Assembly: GCF_002909375.1 (NCBI RefSeq)
Contig: NZ_PPXD01000005.1
Span: forward strand, 186,001-250,000
Direction: 5' to 3'
DNA length: 64,000 nt
Source of the DNA: Cryobacterium zongtaii
GTDB taxonomy: Bacteria; Actinomycetota; Actinomycetes; Actinomycetales; Microbacteriaceae
The position numbers and the translations under genes were made by a program. Each line of letters opens with the position of its first letter. Positions within the stretch are counted from its first letter, which is position 1. Under the pieces are notes generated by a model. It made no database searches and was not told the origin of the DNA. It saw nothing but the letters and a program-made list of their open reading frames with translations. Positions 45,166 to 54,433 of the stretch are shown one piece after another.

Positions 45166-46239
45166 CTAGACGTTGAAGCGGAACTCCACGACGTCGCCAT
45201 CCTGCATGACGTATTCCTTGCCCTCGATGCGGGCCTTGCCCTTGGCGCGGGCTTCCACCACGGAGCCGGCGTCGATCAGGTCCTGGAACGCGAAGACCTC
45301 AGCCTTGATGAAGCCCTTCTGGAAGTCGGTGTGGATGACACCAGCGGCCTGCGGGGCGGTCCAGCCCTTGTGGATGGTCCAGGCCCGCGTTTCCTTGGGG
45401 CCGGCGGTGAGGTAGGTCTGCAGGCCCAGAGTGTCGAAGCCGATGCGGGCGAGCTGGTTGAGCCCGCTCTCCTCCTGTCCGGTGGAGGCCAGCATCTCGG
45501 CGGCATCCTCTTCGTCGAGTTCGGCGAGCTCGGATTCGAGCTTGGCGTCGAGGAACACGGCGTTGGCCGGAGCGACGAGGGCGGCCAGCGTGGCCAGCTT
45601 CTCGGCATCCTGCAACACGGCCTCGTCGACGTTGAAGACGTAGATGAACGGCTTGGTGGTGAGCAGGCCGAGTTCGCGGATGGGCTCAACGTCGATCTTC
45701 GACGCCGACAGCGGCTTGCCGGTGTCGAGGAAGGTCTGCGCCTCGAGCGCGGTCTTGAGAACGCTCGGGTCGAGCTTGCGACCCTTGGTCTCCTTCTCGT
45801 ACCGGACGATCGCCTTTTCGAGGGTCTGCAGGTCGGCGAGAACGAGCTCGGTGTTGATGGTCTCCATGTCACCGGCCGGGTTGACCGCACCGTCGACGTG
45901 CACCACGTCGGGGTCGGCGAAGCCACGGATGACCTGCGCGATGGCGTCGGCTTCACGGATGTTGGCGAGGAACTTGTTGCCCAGGCCCTCACCCTCGCTC
46001 GCGCCGCGCACGATGCCGGCGATGTCGACGAACGACACCGGGGCCGGCAGCAGACGCTCGCTGCCGAACACCTTGGCCAGCTTCGCCAGGCGGTGGTCGG
46101 GCAGGTTGACGATGCCAACGTTGGGCTCGATGGTGGCGAACGGGTAGTTCGCCGCGAGCACGTTGTTCTTGGTCAACGCGTTGAAGAGGGTGGACTTGCC
46201 GACATTGGGCAGTCCGACGATTGCAATAGTAAGAGCCAC
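45166..46239 (-). CDS. ychF: Redox-regulated ATPase YchF (Obg-family)
   Basis: 357 residues, full length. The Obg-like G domain binds ATP better than GTP: P-loop GLPNVGKSTLFNAL at residues 8-21, switch region ANYPFATIEPNVGIV, G3 DIAGIVRGASEGEGLGNKFL, and the altered G4 FNVDE in place of NKxD. The C-terminal TGS domain holds TAGPKETRAWTIHKGWTAPQAAGVIHTDFQKGFIKAEV. It associates with ribosomes and affects oxidative-stress responses. The start is GTG 46239. Confidence 0.96.
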   Translation of the reverse strand: MALTIAIVGLPNVGKSTLFNALTKNNVLAANYPFATIEPNVGIVNLPDHRLAKLAKVFGSERLLPAPVSFVDIAGIVRGASEGEGLGNKFLANIREADAIAQVIRGFADPDVVHVDGAVNPAGDMETINTELVLADLQTLEKAIVRYEKETKGRKLDPSVLKTALEAQTFLDTGKPLSASKIDVEPIRELGLLTTKPFIYVFNVDEAVLQDAEKLATLAALVAPANAVFLDAKLESELAELDEEDAAEMLASTGQEESGLNQLARIGFDTLGLQTYLTAGPKETRAWTIHKGWTAPQAAGVIHTDFQKGFIKAEVFAFQDLIDAGSVVEARAKGKARIEGKEYVMQDGDVVEFRFNV

Positions 46240-46347
46240 GAGAGTCCATGGTACCGGCTCAGCCCGTTCGGACGCGCCCCTTCACGCCAGGCCCGGCCGG
46301 CGGATGCCGCGGCGCGGCAGCGTCGGTGGCGCGTGAGACCATGAGGC

Positions 46348-46965
46348 GTGCCCGTCAACTTCACCGCCATCGATTTCGAAACCGCCAACTCCTCGGCCGC
46401 CTCGGCCTGCTCGGTGGGGTTGGTGAAGGTGCGCGACGGCGTCGTCGTCGACAAGATCGGCTGGTTCATCAAGCCGCCGCTGGGCCACGACCTGTTCCAG
46501 GAGTGGAACATCAAAATCCATGGCATCCGGCCCGAGCACGTGGCCGCGGCGCTGAGCTGGTCGCAGCAGCTGCCCAACCTCGTCGACTTCGCCGACGGCG
46601 ACGTGCTCGTGGCACACAACGCCGGCTTCGACCTGGGTGTCATCAAGACCGCATCCGCGATCACGGGCATGACGGTGCCCGATTTCCGCTACGTGTGCAG
46701 CCTGCAGGTGGCCCGCAAGACCTACCATCTCGACTCCTACCGGCTGCCGGTCGCGGCGATGGCCGCCGGCTTCGAGGACTTCTCGCACCACAACGCCCTC
46801 GCCGACTCCGAGGCCTGCGCCGCGATCATGATCCACGCCGCCGACCGGCACGGCGTCGACACCATCGAAGACCTGGCCCGCATCTGCGGCGTCAACGTCG
46901 GCGTGATCGGCCCGGTCGCCACCCTGGAACACCGCGCCACGCACGGCCCGATGGCTCTGAACTAG
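46348..46965 (+). CDS. DnaQ-like 3'-5' exonuclease
   Basis: 205 residues. DEDDh exonuclease motifs: ExoI FTAIDFETAN (Asp/Glu at residues 8-10), ExoII VAHNAGFDLGVI near residue 90, ExoIII HHNALADSEACA with His and Asp near 150-155. Related to the polymerase III epsilon domain and stand-alone exonucleases used in DNA repair. The start is GTG 46348. The stop codon falls in the first unit of a tandem 15-base repeat, so every repeat unit carries a TAG in that frame. Confidence 0.88.
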   Translation: MPVNFTAIDFETANSSAASACSVGLVKVRDGVVVDKIGWFIKPPLGHDLFQEWNIKIHGIRPEHVAAALSWSQQLPNLVDFADGDVLVAHNAGFDLGVIKTASAITGMTVPDFRYVCSLQVARKTYHLDSYRLPVAAMAAGFEDFSHHNALADSEACAAIMIHAADRHGVDTIEDLARICGVNVGVIGPVATLEHRATHGPMALN

Positions 46966-47004
46966 CCGGCACCGAGCTAGCCGGCGCCGAGCTAGCCGGC
47001 ACCG
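46962..47004. repeat. Tandem 15-base repeat over the exonuclease stop codon
   Basis: Nearly three units of CTAGCCGGCACCGAG; the second unit has one change (GGCGCC). The first unit includes the TAG stop of the exonuclease gene. Confidence 0.85.
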
Positions 47005-47082
47005 ACTGCCCTGGGCAGCTCCGGCCGCACGACGCGCGTCCCGGCTCCCGGCGGTGTCGGTGGCCGCTGTCAGACTGGCCGC

Positions 47083-48408
47083 ATGGATCTCCTCGCGCTT
47101 CTCTTCGGCCTGCTTCTCGGTGTGCTGCTCGGTGCCCTCGTGAGCGCCGTGTTCCTCCAGCGTCGCCGGTCGCCCGGCCCTGCACTCGATGATCCGGCCG
47201 TGCTCGAGGCCCGGCATCAGGTGGTGCTCGCCGACACCCGCGCCAGGGAGGCCGGTGTGCAGTCGCTACTGCGGGAGGAGCTCGCCTCGATGCAGGCCAC
47301 CGCCGACGGCCTGCGCGACCAGATCGCCGACCAGCGACGGCAGTACCGCGAGATCGTTGACCGGCAGCGCGACGACCAGGCTGCACGCACCGAACGGGGC
47401 CGACAGGAGAGCCAGGTGCTGCAGGCCCTGGCCCCCGTGAAAGACAGCCTGGCGAACATGCAGCAGAAGATAGCCGAGCTCGAGCAGCAGCGCAGCCTGC
47501 AGCACGGCGAGCTCACCGAACAGCTGCGCTCGGCCACCGAGTCCGAGGAGCGCCTGCGCAGCACCGCCGAATCCCTGGCCTCGGCCCTGCGCGCCAACAA
47601 CACCCGTGGTGTCTGGGGCGAGACCCAACTGCGCAGCGTCGTCGAGGCCGCCGGGCTCATCGAACGGGTCGACTTCGACGTGCAGTCCAGCATCACGTCG
47701 GATGCCGGCGCCGGCCGGCCCGACATGGTCGTGCACCTGCCCGGCGGCAAGAACATCGCCGTGGACGCCAAGGTGCCCTTCACCGCGTTCCTCGAGGCCA
47801 GCCAGATTCCGGCGACGGCGACCGGTGCGGATGGCGCCCAGCGCGCCGTGTTCATGAAGGCGCACGTGAAGGCCGTGCGCGACCACGTCAGCGCGCTGGG
47901 CAGCAAGGCCTACTGGCAGGGCCTGGCGGCCTCCCCCGAGCTCGTGATCGCGTTCATCCCCAGCGAATCGCTGGTTTCGTCGGCGCTGGAGGCCGACCCG
48001 TCCCTGATGGAGTTCGCGTTCAGCAAGCGCGTCGCACTGGCCTCCCCCGTCACCCTGTGGTCGGTGCTGAAGACGGTGGCGTTCAGCTGGCAGCAGGATG
48101 TGCTCACCCACGATGCCCAGGTGCTCTTCGACCTCAGCCGTGAGCTGTATTCCCGGCTGGCCACCACCGCCACCCACATCGAGAAGCTCGGCAGGGCGAT
48201 CGAGCGCACCGTGAAGGACTACAACGGCTTCGTCGGCTCGATGGAGCGCCAGGTGCTGCCCACCGCCCGCAAGCTCAACGCCCTCGACGAGTCGAAGGTG
48301 CTGGCCCCGCTGGTGGGCATCGAAGAGACCCCCCGCGAGCTGGTGGCCTACGAGTTCGTGGCCGCGCTCGAGACCGATGCCCTGGAAGCGATCCCCACCC
48401 GCGACTGA
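47083..48408 (+). CDS. rmuC: DNA recombination protein RmuC
   Basis: 441 residues. An N-terminal membrane helix (LLALLFGLLLGVLLGALVSAVFL), a long coiled coil rich in Gln, Arg and Glu to about residue 175, then the RmuC nuclease-like core: NNTRGVWGETQLRSVVEAAGL, GRPDMVVHLPGGKNIAVDAKVPFTAFLEA, FIPSESLVSSALEADPSLMEFAFSKRVALASPVTLWSVLKTVAFSWQ. The PD-(D/E)xK-like pattern lies in PDMVVHL...VDAKVP. It limits inversions and rearrangements in E. coli. ATG 47083 begins the membrane helix. Confidence 0.94.
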   Translation: MDLLALLFGLLLGVLLGALVSAVFLQRRRSPGPALDDPAVLEARHQVVLADTRAREAGVQSLLREELASMQATADGLRDQIADQRRQYREIVDRQRDDQAARTERGRQESQVLQALAPVKDSLANMQQKIAELEQQRSLQHGELTEQLRSATESEERLRSTAESLASALRANNTRGVWGETQLRSVVEAAGLIERVDFDVQSSITSDAGAGRPDMVVHLPGGKNIAVDAKVPFTAFLEASQIPATATGADGAQRAVFMKAHVKAVRDHVSALGSKAYWQGLAASPELVIAFIPSESLVSSALEADPSLMEFAFSKRVALASPVTLWSVLKTVAFSWQQDVLTHDAQVLFDLSRELYSRLATTATHIEKLGRAIERTVKDYNGFVGSMERQVLPTARKLNALDESKVLAPLVGIEETPRELVAYEFVAALETDALEAIPTRD

Positions 48409-48436
48409 GCTCGCAGACACGTTCAGAGTGCGCGAA

Positions 48437-48455
48437 GGGCACATTTGCGGCTCGT
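48437..48455. repeat. Single degenerate half-repeat (GAGTTGCCGC family)
   Basis: GGGCACATTTGCGGCTCGT resembles the reverse half-units of the cluster at 28499-28630 (GGGGCACTTTGCGGCAACTCG), with one inserted and three missing bases. It follows the rmuC stop. Confidence 0.4.
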
Positions 48456-48507
48456 CGGCGGGGGTGTCGCTTCGAAAAGGCGTGCGCGGATGGCGCCGAC
48501 GGCACCG

Positions 48508-49392
48508 CTACGGGATGGCGCGGGCGGTGCGCTCGAGGTCGGACACCGGCTGTTCGCGCTGGGTGGCGATCGCCGCGCCGGCCGCGGCGCAGACTACGAC
48601 GATGGCGACCTGCTGCTGCAGAAGCAGGGTCTCTCCGAGCACCAGCACGCCGAAGACCGCCGCGACGACCGGACCGAAGCTCGTGATGATCGCGTAGAGC
48701 CGAGGGGTGATCCGGCGCAGGATGAAGGTGTCGAGCGTGTACGGGAACGCCGAGGACAGCACGCCCACGGCGACGAGAAGGCCGATCACGCCCCAGTTCA
48801 GCTTCGAGTAATCCACGGTGACCAGCGCCAGCGGAACGAGCAGCACCAGGCTGACCAGGCTGGCGATGGTGATGCCCTCCAGGCCAGGCAGCTGGGTGGC
48901 CACCCGGCGGGTGAGCAAAATGTAGGCGGCCCAGGCGGCCGCGGCGGTGAGCGCCAAGGCGATGCCGAACGGGTCGAGTGTGCCATCCGACCAGGTGAGC
49001 AGGAACACCCCGCCGGCGGCAGCGGCCGCGCAGACGAAGTCGAGTGCTCGGCGGGACGCGGCCAGCGCCACGGCGAACGGGCCGAGGAACTCGATGGTCG
49101 CGGCCACGCCCAGGCCGAGCCGGTCGACCGACTCGTAGAAGGTGAGGTTCATCACCGCGAGCACAACGCCCAGCATCAGTGCCGGCCACAGCCTTGCCCA
49201 GGTGAAGGTGACGAACTTGGGCCGGTAGAACGGCAGCACGGTGATCGCCATCAGGAGCTGGCGCACCGCCACGACGACGGGCGAGCCGACCACGGGGATG
49301 AGTAGCCCAGCCAACGACGAGCCGTAGTTGATCGTCACCTCGGTGACGAGTTGGGCTCCGGCGCCGGTGAGGCGGTCACGCTTGGCTGTCAC
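48508..49392 (-). CDS. EamA-family exporter (RhtA-like)
   Basis: 294 residues with ten predicted helices in two EamA halves. Landmarks of the RhtA type: INYGSSLAGLLIPVVGSPVVVAVRQLLMAI, NLTFYESVDRLGLGVAATIEFLGPFAVALA in the first half, and SSAFPYTLDTFILRRITPRLYAIITSFGPVVAAVFGVLVLGE in the second. RhtA exports threonine and homoserine; the substrate here is not known. The start is GTG 49392, with GGGGAG 6 bases upstream. Confidence 0.87.
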   Translation of the reverse strand: MTAKRDRLTGAGAQLVTEVTINYGSSLAGLLIPVVGSPVVVAVRQLLMAITVLPFYRPKFVTFTWARLWPALMLGVVLAVMNLTFYESVDRLGLGVAATIEFLGPFAVALAASRRALDFVCAAAAAGGVFLLTWSDGTLDPFGIALALTAAAAWAAYILLTRRVATQLPGLEGITIASLVSLVLLVPLALVTVDYSKLNWGVIGLLVAVGVLSSAFPYTLDTFILRRITPRLYAIITSFGPVVAAVFGVLVLGETLLLQQQVAIVVVCAAAGAAIATQREQPVSDLERTARAIP

Positions 49393-49473
49393 TATTCTCC
49401 CCCGCCGACCGGATGCGGCACTCCGACGACACTACCGGCCAGCCACCGCAGGCTGGCCGCGCGGTTCGCCAGG

Positions 49474-49758
49474 TCAGCTGCGCCGGTAGCCCAACCGGCC
49501 AACGGCGGCCGGGTCGTCCTCGATCTCGGCGACCCCGTCGAAGACCGCATCGGCCGGGTAGACCAGCAGCGGCACGCCCGCCACCACCTGGATGGTGACG
49601 TCAACCGTCTGACCGGGGTCGGTGATGTAGCAGCGCATCTCGAAGAACTCCCCCAACGGCTTGCCCGAGGTCACGGCGTCGTTGAGGTAGCTCACGAGGG
49701 CGTCAGCGAAGCGGTCCGAGACGGTGAAGCTTCTGCCGTAGTAGTCAATGCGTTTCAT
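49474..49758 (-). CDS. Small protein of unknown function
   Basis: 94 residues: MKRIDYYGRSFTVSDRFADALVSYLNDAV, then a beta-rich half (EMRCYITDPGQTVDVTIQVVAGVPLLVY) and an acidic tail ending VGRLGYRRS. No family is recognised. ATG 49758 is the natural start. It lies 81 bases upstream of the exporter gene on the same strand. Confidence 0.65.
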   Translation of the reverse strand: MKRIDYYGRSFTVSDRFADALVSYLNDAVTSGKPLGEFFEMRCYITDPGQTVDVTIQVVAGVPLLVYPADAVFDGVAEIEDDPAAVGRLGYRRS

Positions 49759-49790
49759 GTCTGGAACTCTACCGAGCCTCGCTGCCACCA

Positions 49791-49822
49791 GTGAAGGCCG
49801 CCCCGACAGGAGCGGCCTTCAC
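49791..49822 (-). terminator. Hairpin terminator after the alkaline phosphatase gene
   Basis: GTGAAGGCCGC (49791-49801) and GCGGCCTTCAC (49812-49822), a perfect 11-bp stem with a 10-base loop, 28 bases past the phosphatase stop. Confidence 0.65.
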
Positions 49823-49850
49823 CGGCATTTCAGGCAACGGCCTGAACGGT

Positions 49851-51773
49851 CTACGGCTGGAGGAGGCTGTTACGACGACGACGAACCGCCAGGAGCACCC
49901 CGCCCGCAGCCAGCAGCAGCGCGGCTGCGCCCACTAGCGGGCCGACCTGTGCGCCGGTGGCTGCGAGGACGCCGCCGATGGCCGAGGCGACGCCTGCCGC
50001 CACAGTTTTCGTGGGACCGGCGCCTGAGACCGCTCCGGCCGACGGATCAACAGTCGGCGCCGGGGTCACACCGGCCGCGGCGACGGTGAGCGTGGCCGAC
50101 ACCGAGACGCCGGTCTGGGCACCGGTGAGGGTGACGGTGTACCGGCCCGGGGCGGTCGGCGCAGTGCCGGTGAACACGGCTTGACCATCGATCACGTCGG
50201 CGACGCCCAGCGGGTCAACCGAAGCGGCGGTGCTCACCTCGCTGGTGGCGCGCCAGTCGGCGGCCAGCCCCGCGCCCGTCGCGGTGAAGTCCGCGCCGGG
50301 GGTCACCGTGGCCTTGTCGAGAGTGAGCGTGGCGGCGGCGCTCAGGGACCTGAGGTCGGTGTTCAGGGCGAGAGCGTTGGACGAGGTGAAGAACAGGTCG
50401 GTCTGGTCGGTGAGCCCGAGCACATTGGCCGCGCCGGGGCCGTAACCGGCGATACGCACCTGGGATCCGGTGTGCTGCTGTGACTCGCCGGCTTCGGCGG
50501 TGCCGTAGCTCACGAGCATGGGCGAGCCCTCCTCGGTGGTCAGCGCGACGCTGAGCCCGGGCGGGGTGGATCCGACGATCTGGCTGGTGTGGGCGTGGTC
50601 GGCGGTCACCACGACGAGGGTGTTGCCGTCGGCTTTGGCGAAGGCGAGTGCAGACTGCACGGCCTCATCGAGGTCGATGGTCTCGCCGATCTGGCCGCAG
50701 GCATCTGCGGCGTGGTCGCGCTTGTCGATGCTGGCACCCTCGACCTGCAGGAAGAAGCCCTGCTTGCTGTCTGCGGACAACAGGTCGATGGCCTTGTCGG
50801 TCAGAGAGGCCAGGGACAGGCCGGTGTCCAGGCGCGCAGGGTTCGCTGTGCAGGAGACCGGGGCGAGGTCGGCACCGCCGACGGTGGCGTCCGGGCCGAT
50901 CCAGCGGGTGGGGAAGTTGCCCGGGGTGAAGAGTCCGAGCACCGGGGCGCTCTGGTCGGCCGCGGCGACCGAGGCCAGGCCCGCTGCGTCGTTGACCAGC
51001 TGGTAGCCGCGGTCGGTGGCCTGCTCGAAGAGAGTCTGCCCGGCCCAGTCGCCGGCGACGGCCCTCTCGTTGAAGGTGGCCGAACCGCCGCCGAGCACCA
51101 CATCGGGGCGCAGGGTGAGCAGTTGCTCGGAGATGGAGCCCAACCCACCGTTCTCTAGAGCCTCCGAGGCGCAGTTCGCCGTGGTCTTCACCGGTCCGTA
51201 GCAGCCGCGAGCGGAGATGTGGGCGATCTGCGCGCCCGGGGTGGCGTCCTGGATTTCGGCAGTCGACACGTTGCCGGTGCGCAGCCCGTTGGCCTTGGCC
51301 AGTTCAAGCAGCGTCGACTGGGGGGTGCCTGCGATGTCGACCGAGAGCGCACCGTTGTTGGTCTTGGTGCCGGTTGACCAGCCGCTGGCGGTGGAGGCTG
51401 ACTCCGACGCGTAGTTCGGGGTGCCGTCCTTGTTGAGCGCGTAGGTCGTGTACTGGCCGGTCAGCGGCAGCGCATCGATTCCGGCGAACGCGCCGGCGGC
51501 GCCCTCGGCGTAGTTGCGGGCCACCGTGATCTCGCTGTCGCCCATGCCGTCACCGATAAGGAGAATGACGTTCTTGGCCGGCCCGTCGACGATCGATTCG
51601 CGGATGGCAGCGGTCTTGGCGCCGGTGTTGCGGGCAGCCCCGCCGTGGTCGTCGGTGGCAGCGTATGCGCCGAGCGGAGCGAGAATGCTGGCGCCGGCGA
51701 TGAGGCCGGTCGCTGCGACCATGAGCGCGCTGCGCCCTGGCCGTCGAATGGATGACTTGGACGCACGGTACAC
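49851..51773 (-). CDS. Secreted, wall-anchored alkaline phosphatase
   Basis: 640 residues. A signal peptide of about 38 residues ends in AYA; the PhoA-type core follows: [22 protein letters not shown] (metal site), [25 protein letters not shown] (catalytic Ser region; Glu stands where E. coli PhoA has Asp101), [13 protein letters not shown] and [11 protein letters not shown]. An Ig-like beta domain occupies about residues 505-590. The C-terminus has LAATG (603-607), a hydrophobic helix and RRRR, the layout of a class E sortase substrate. So it probably releases phosphate at the cell wall. GTG 51773 follows GGGGGAAC. No Pho box recognised. Confidence 0.88.
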   Translation of the reverse strand: MYRASKSSIRRPGRSALMVAATGLIAGASILAPLGAYAATDDHGGAARNTGAKTAAIRESIVDGPAKNVILLIGDGMGDSEITVARNYAEGAAGAFAGIDALPLTGQYTTYALNKDGTPNYASESASTASGWSTGTKTNNGALSVDIAGTPQSTLLELAKANGLRTGNVSTAEIQDATPGAQIAHISARGCYGPVKTTANCASEALENGGLGSISEQLLTLRPDVVLGGGSATFNERAVAGDWAGQTLFEQATDRGYQLVNDAAGLASVAAADQSAPVLGLFTPGNFPTRWIGPDATVGGADLAPVSCTANPARLDTGLSLASLTDKAIDLLSADSKQGFFLQVEGASIDKRDHAADACGQIGETIDLDEAVQSALAFAKADGNTLVVVTADHAHTSQIVGSTPPGLSVALTTEEGSPMLVSYGTAEAGESQQHTGSQVRIAGYGPGAANVLGLTDQTDLFFTSSNALALNTDLRSLSAAATLTLDKATVTPGADFTATGAGLAADWRATSEVSTAASVDPLGVADVIDGQAVFTGTAPTAPGRYTVTLTGAQTGVSVSATLTVAAAGVTPAPTVDPSAGAVSGAGPTKTVAAGVASAIGGVLAATGAQVGPLVGAAALLLAAGGVLLAVRRRRNSLLQP

Positions 51774-51895
51774 GTTGTTCCCCCTGGAATTGGTGTGTGG
51801 GTTGGCCCTGGACCCGGACCGACGCGACGAGGCTAGCCGGGCAGCGCAGCGCGGTGCTGAACCTCCGGTGAACTGCAGGGGACCCGTGGCACCGG

Positions 51896-52366
51896 TCAGT
51901 GGAACACCGACCGGGCCACCGCCGTGACCTCCACGGGCAGGCCATCGGGCACGAACAGGGTGAACACGGGCGGACGCCACCAGGCCTGCAGGGTGATCGT
52001 GGCGCTCTGGCCGTCCGCCGTGTCGGCGCGGGCCAGCACCAAGTTGTCGATCCCCGGCTGTTCCGCGGCGGCCAGGTAAGCCGTCGCCGCGGCCCGGATC
52101 TCGCCGGTCGTCAGGGCCGCATGCAGTTCACCGGCCTCTATCGCGACCGAGTCGAGGGTGAACGATTCCGCCGCGGCGAGCGCCGCCCCATCCGCCAGCG
52201 TGAACAGCTTTTTGCGCTCGAGGTAGAGGCTCGTAGCGGCGACCACGATCAGCACCACCAGCAGCGCCAGAAAGCCGTAGAAGATGGTGATCAGCAGGGT
52301 TGAACCGTCCTCGCCCCGGGTGCTGCGGCCGGTGCCGACGCCGGCCCTGTGCGCCATCGGGGTCAC
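51896..52366 (-). CDS. Tad pilus-associated pseudopilin-like protein (TadG/Rv3654c-like)
   Basis: 156 residues. A short N-terminus, then [52 protein letters not shown], the membrane helix plus following motif of actinobacterial TadE/TadG-like proteins. The GTG start overlaps the previous stop by 4 bases (GTGA). Last gene of the Tad operon. It is presumed to be exported to the envelope with the other minor pilins. Confidence 0.75.
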   Translation of the reverse strand: MTPMAHRAGVGTGRSTRGEDGSTLLITIFYGFLALLVVLIVVAATSLYLERKKLFTLADGAALAAAESFTLDSVAIEAGELHAALTTGEIRAAATAYLAAAEQPGIDNLVLARADTADGQSATITLQAWWRPPVFTLFVPDGLPVEVTAVARSVFH

Positions 52367-52839
52367 CCCTCGTGCCAGAATCTGGACACCGTCTGGGTGG
52401 CCGACGCTTGCAGCGGGATGCTGCCGCCGTGCGACTGGGTGATGATGGCGGGCACAAAGGGCAGATCAACGAGCACCCGCACCGTCACCGTCACCACGCT
52501 GCGACGTGACAGACACACGGCGGACCCCGTGCAGGTGATGCTCACCTCGGCGGCCGCCGCGTCGATGCCGTAGTCGGCCAGCCCCACCAGCACGGCACGC
52601 TCGGCGCGGGCCTCAGCGGCGCCGGCGGTGGGCGCCTGAACGTACACCCGGGCCGCCTGCCGGGCCGCACCCTCCACCGCGAACGCACCGCCCTGCACCA
52701 CGGACATCGTCAGGACCAGGTAGACCAGCGGCACCAGCAAAATCAGCCCGGCGGTGATGAACTCGAGCGAGGCTGACCCGCGCTCGCCGGTCGGCAGCCA
52801 CCATCGGTCACTCGGTTTCCAACCCCTCCACGGCCGCAT
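52363..52839 (-). CDS. TadE-like minor pilin
   Basis: 158 residues. GERGSASLEFITAGLILLVPLVYLVLTMSVVQ is the TadE-type N-terminal helix with the conserved Glu five residues into it; two Cys in ITCTGSAVCLSRR may be bridged outside. The start overlaps the upstream TadE-like gene by 32 bases and its stop overlaps the next start by 4. Part of the Flp/Tad machinery. Confidence 0.78.
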   Translation of the reverse strand: MRPWRGWKPSDRWWLPTGERGSASLEFITAGLILLVPLVYLVLTMSVVQGGAFAVEGAARQAARVYVQAPTAGAAEARAERAVLVGLADYGIDAAAAEVSITCTGSAVCLSRRSVVTVTVRVLVDLPFVPAIITQSHGGSIPLQASATQTVSRFWHEG

Positions 52840-53218
52840 GTCCCCTCACCTCCAGGCCACGGTCCACACCCAACAGACCGAACATCGGCAGCGGGGCCAC
52901 CACCCGCACCTGCACGCCGGTCTGCCCGGCGACATCGGCGTACCTGGCCGTGACATCGGCGGCGTAGACCGGTCCGAGCGCCGCCGTGATCAGGTCGCGG
53001 CTGCGTTCGGCGCCCCGCTCGAGGCCACTGTCGGCCAGCGCGGCGTATCGGGCGCCTTCCGCTGCCGCATCCAGCACGGTGTTGCGGATGTGCAGGGCGA
53101 GCGCGAGCTGCAGGACCGCCAACGTGAGAGCGGTGAGCAGCGCCGACACCATGACGAATTCGGCCACCGCCGTGCCACGCTCGGCGTCGCCGTGCGCACA
53201 CCGCCACCTGCGGATCAT
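52808..53218 (-). CDS. TadE-like minor pilin
   Basis: 136 residues. AERGTAVAEFVMVSALLTALTLAVLQLALALHIRNTVLDAAAEGARYAALAD is the clearest TadE motif in the cluster: E-R-G, a Glu at the processing site, the membrane helix and the R-N-x-V-x-x-A-A-x-x-G-A-R signature. ATG 53218. It lies 19 bases after the small pilin-like gene. Confidence 0.83.
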   Translation of the reverse strand: MIRRWRCAHGDAERGTAVAEFVMVSALLTALTLAVLQLALALHIRNTVLDAAAEGARYAALADSGLERGAERSRDLITAALGPVYAADVTARYADVAGQTGVQVRVVAPLPMFGLLGVDRGLEVRGHAAVEGLETE

Positions 53219-53237
53219 GTCGGTATCAGGGCATCCG

Positions 53238-53423
53238 CTAGATGCCGCTGACCCGCTCGATGGCCTGCTCGAAGATGCCGCTGAGCGCGGGCCCGGCCAG
53301 ACCCCAGATGATCATGACCAGCCCGGCTGTCATCAGGGTGATCAACACCCAGCCCGGTACGTCACCCCTCTCGTCGTGCAGCCCAATGCGGATACGGTTC
53401 TGAAACTGGGTGGTGAGGCTCAC
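53238..53423 (-). CDS. Small pilin-like peptide in the Tad operon
   Basis: 61 residues: a hydrophilic start with DERGDVPGW and one membrane helix (VLITLMTAGLVMIIWGLAGPALSGIF). Its place between tadC and the TadE genes is where the Flp pilin or DUF4244 protein stands in related loci, so it is probably the major pilin or its counterpart, though the usual GxxxxE processing site is not clear. The GTG at 53423 follows AGGA by 4 bases. Confidence 0.65.
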   Translation of the reverse strand: MSLTTQFQNRIRIGLHDERGDVPGWVLITLMTAGLVMIIWGLAGPALSGIFEQAIERVSGI

Positions 53424-53497
53424 GGTGTCCTGCTTTCTCTCGGTGGTGCACGGATGGAGCGGGGCGATGCAGCTGGAACGGTGTCGGTCGGAGACGT

Positions 53498-54433
53498 CTA
53501 AAAACCGGCCTGCAGCACGAACAAGCCGGGAAAAATCGCAAAAAGTATGGTCATCGGCAGGATCAGGAACACCAGCGGCACCATCATCGCCACCTCTTTT
53601 TTGCCCGCCGCCTCGAGCAGATGCCGTTTGGATTCCTCCCGGCCGTCCTGAGCCTGGGCCCGCAGCACGTCGGCGAGCGGAGAGCCGCGGTCGATCGCTC
53701 CGACGACCTGGTCCACGAACCGGGTCAGTGACATGAGACGCATCCGGGTGGACAGCTCGGTCAGCGCCGTGCTGAGCGAAACTCCGGCGTGAACGTCACC
53801 GATCACCCCGGCGAACTCGCGGGACAACTCCCCCGAGGTACTGCGGGAGACGCGGCGCAAAGCATCGAGGATGCCCTCACCGGCCGCGAGGGACAGGGTG
53901 AGGAACTCCAAGATGGTGGGCAGCTCGCTGTCGATCCGGGCCAGGCGTGCCGTCGCCGCCCGTTTCAACAGGGTGTCCCGCAGCAGCACCCCCGCTCCGG
54001 CCGCGACGACGGGCGCCGCGACCTGCACGATCAGCGGCCAGCTGCGGCCCGACGGCGTGCCGAGTGCGAACAGCAGTGCGCCGGCGGCGCCGATCAGCGC
54101 CCACGCCAGTTGCTCGGACCGGAAGGCGTCGACGGTTCGGGAGGAGCCCGACTGCGCAAGACGACGCTCGATGATGTCGGCGCCGCCGAGCGCATTGGCA
54201 AGGGCCTGCGCGAGGGTCTCGAACACCGGCGAGAACAGGGTTCCCAGCACCGGGATCGGGTCGACAGAGCGGCGGCCCACGAAGACCCGTGCCTCGGCCG
54301 ACACGTCGAGCAGGTAGGGCGCCAACCGGTTCGCGAGCCGGGGCCGGCTCAGCCGCGGGGTGAGGCTCACCAGCGACCAGAGTCCGATACCGAGCACCGA
54401 CCCGAAGAAGGCACCCCAGGCGAGCGCCGTCAC
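53498..54433 (-). CDS. tadC: TadC, type II secretion F-domain membrane protein
   Basis: 311 residues. The T2SSF domain is in the second half: RLARIDSELPTILEFLTLSLAAGEGILDALRRVS and LSTALTELSTRMRLMSLTRFVDQVVGAIDRGSPLADVLRAQA, followed by two membrane helices (VPLVFLILPMTILFAIFPGLFVL). It forms the inner-membrane platform of the Tad pilus with TadB. GTG 54433 overlaps the tadB stop by 4 bases; the longer open frame upstream is a shadow of tadB. Confidence 0.87.
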   Translation of the reverse strand: MTALAWGAFFGSVLGIGLWSLVSLTPRLSRPRLANRLAPYLLDVSAEARVFVGRRSVDPIPVLGTLFSPVFETLAQALANALGGADIIERRLAQSGSSRTVDAFRSEQLAWALIGAAGALLFALGTPSGRSWPLIVQVAAPVVAAGAGVLLRDTLLKRAATARLARIDSELPTILEFLTLSLAAGEGILDALRRVSRSTSGELSREFAGVIGDVHAGVSLSTALTELSTRMRLMSLTRFVDQVVGAIDRGSPLADVLRAQAQDGREESKRHLLEAAGKKEVAMMVPLVFLILPMTILFAIFPGLFVLQAGF

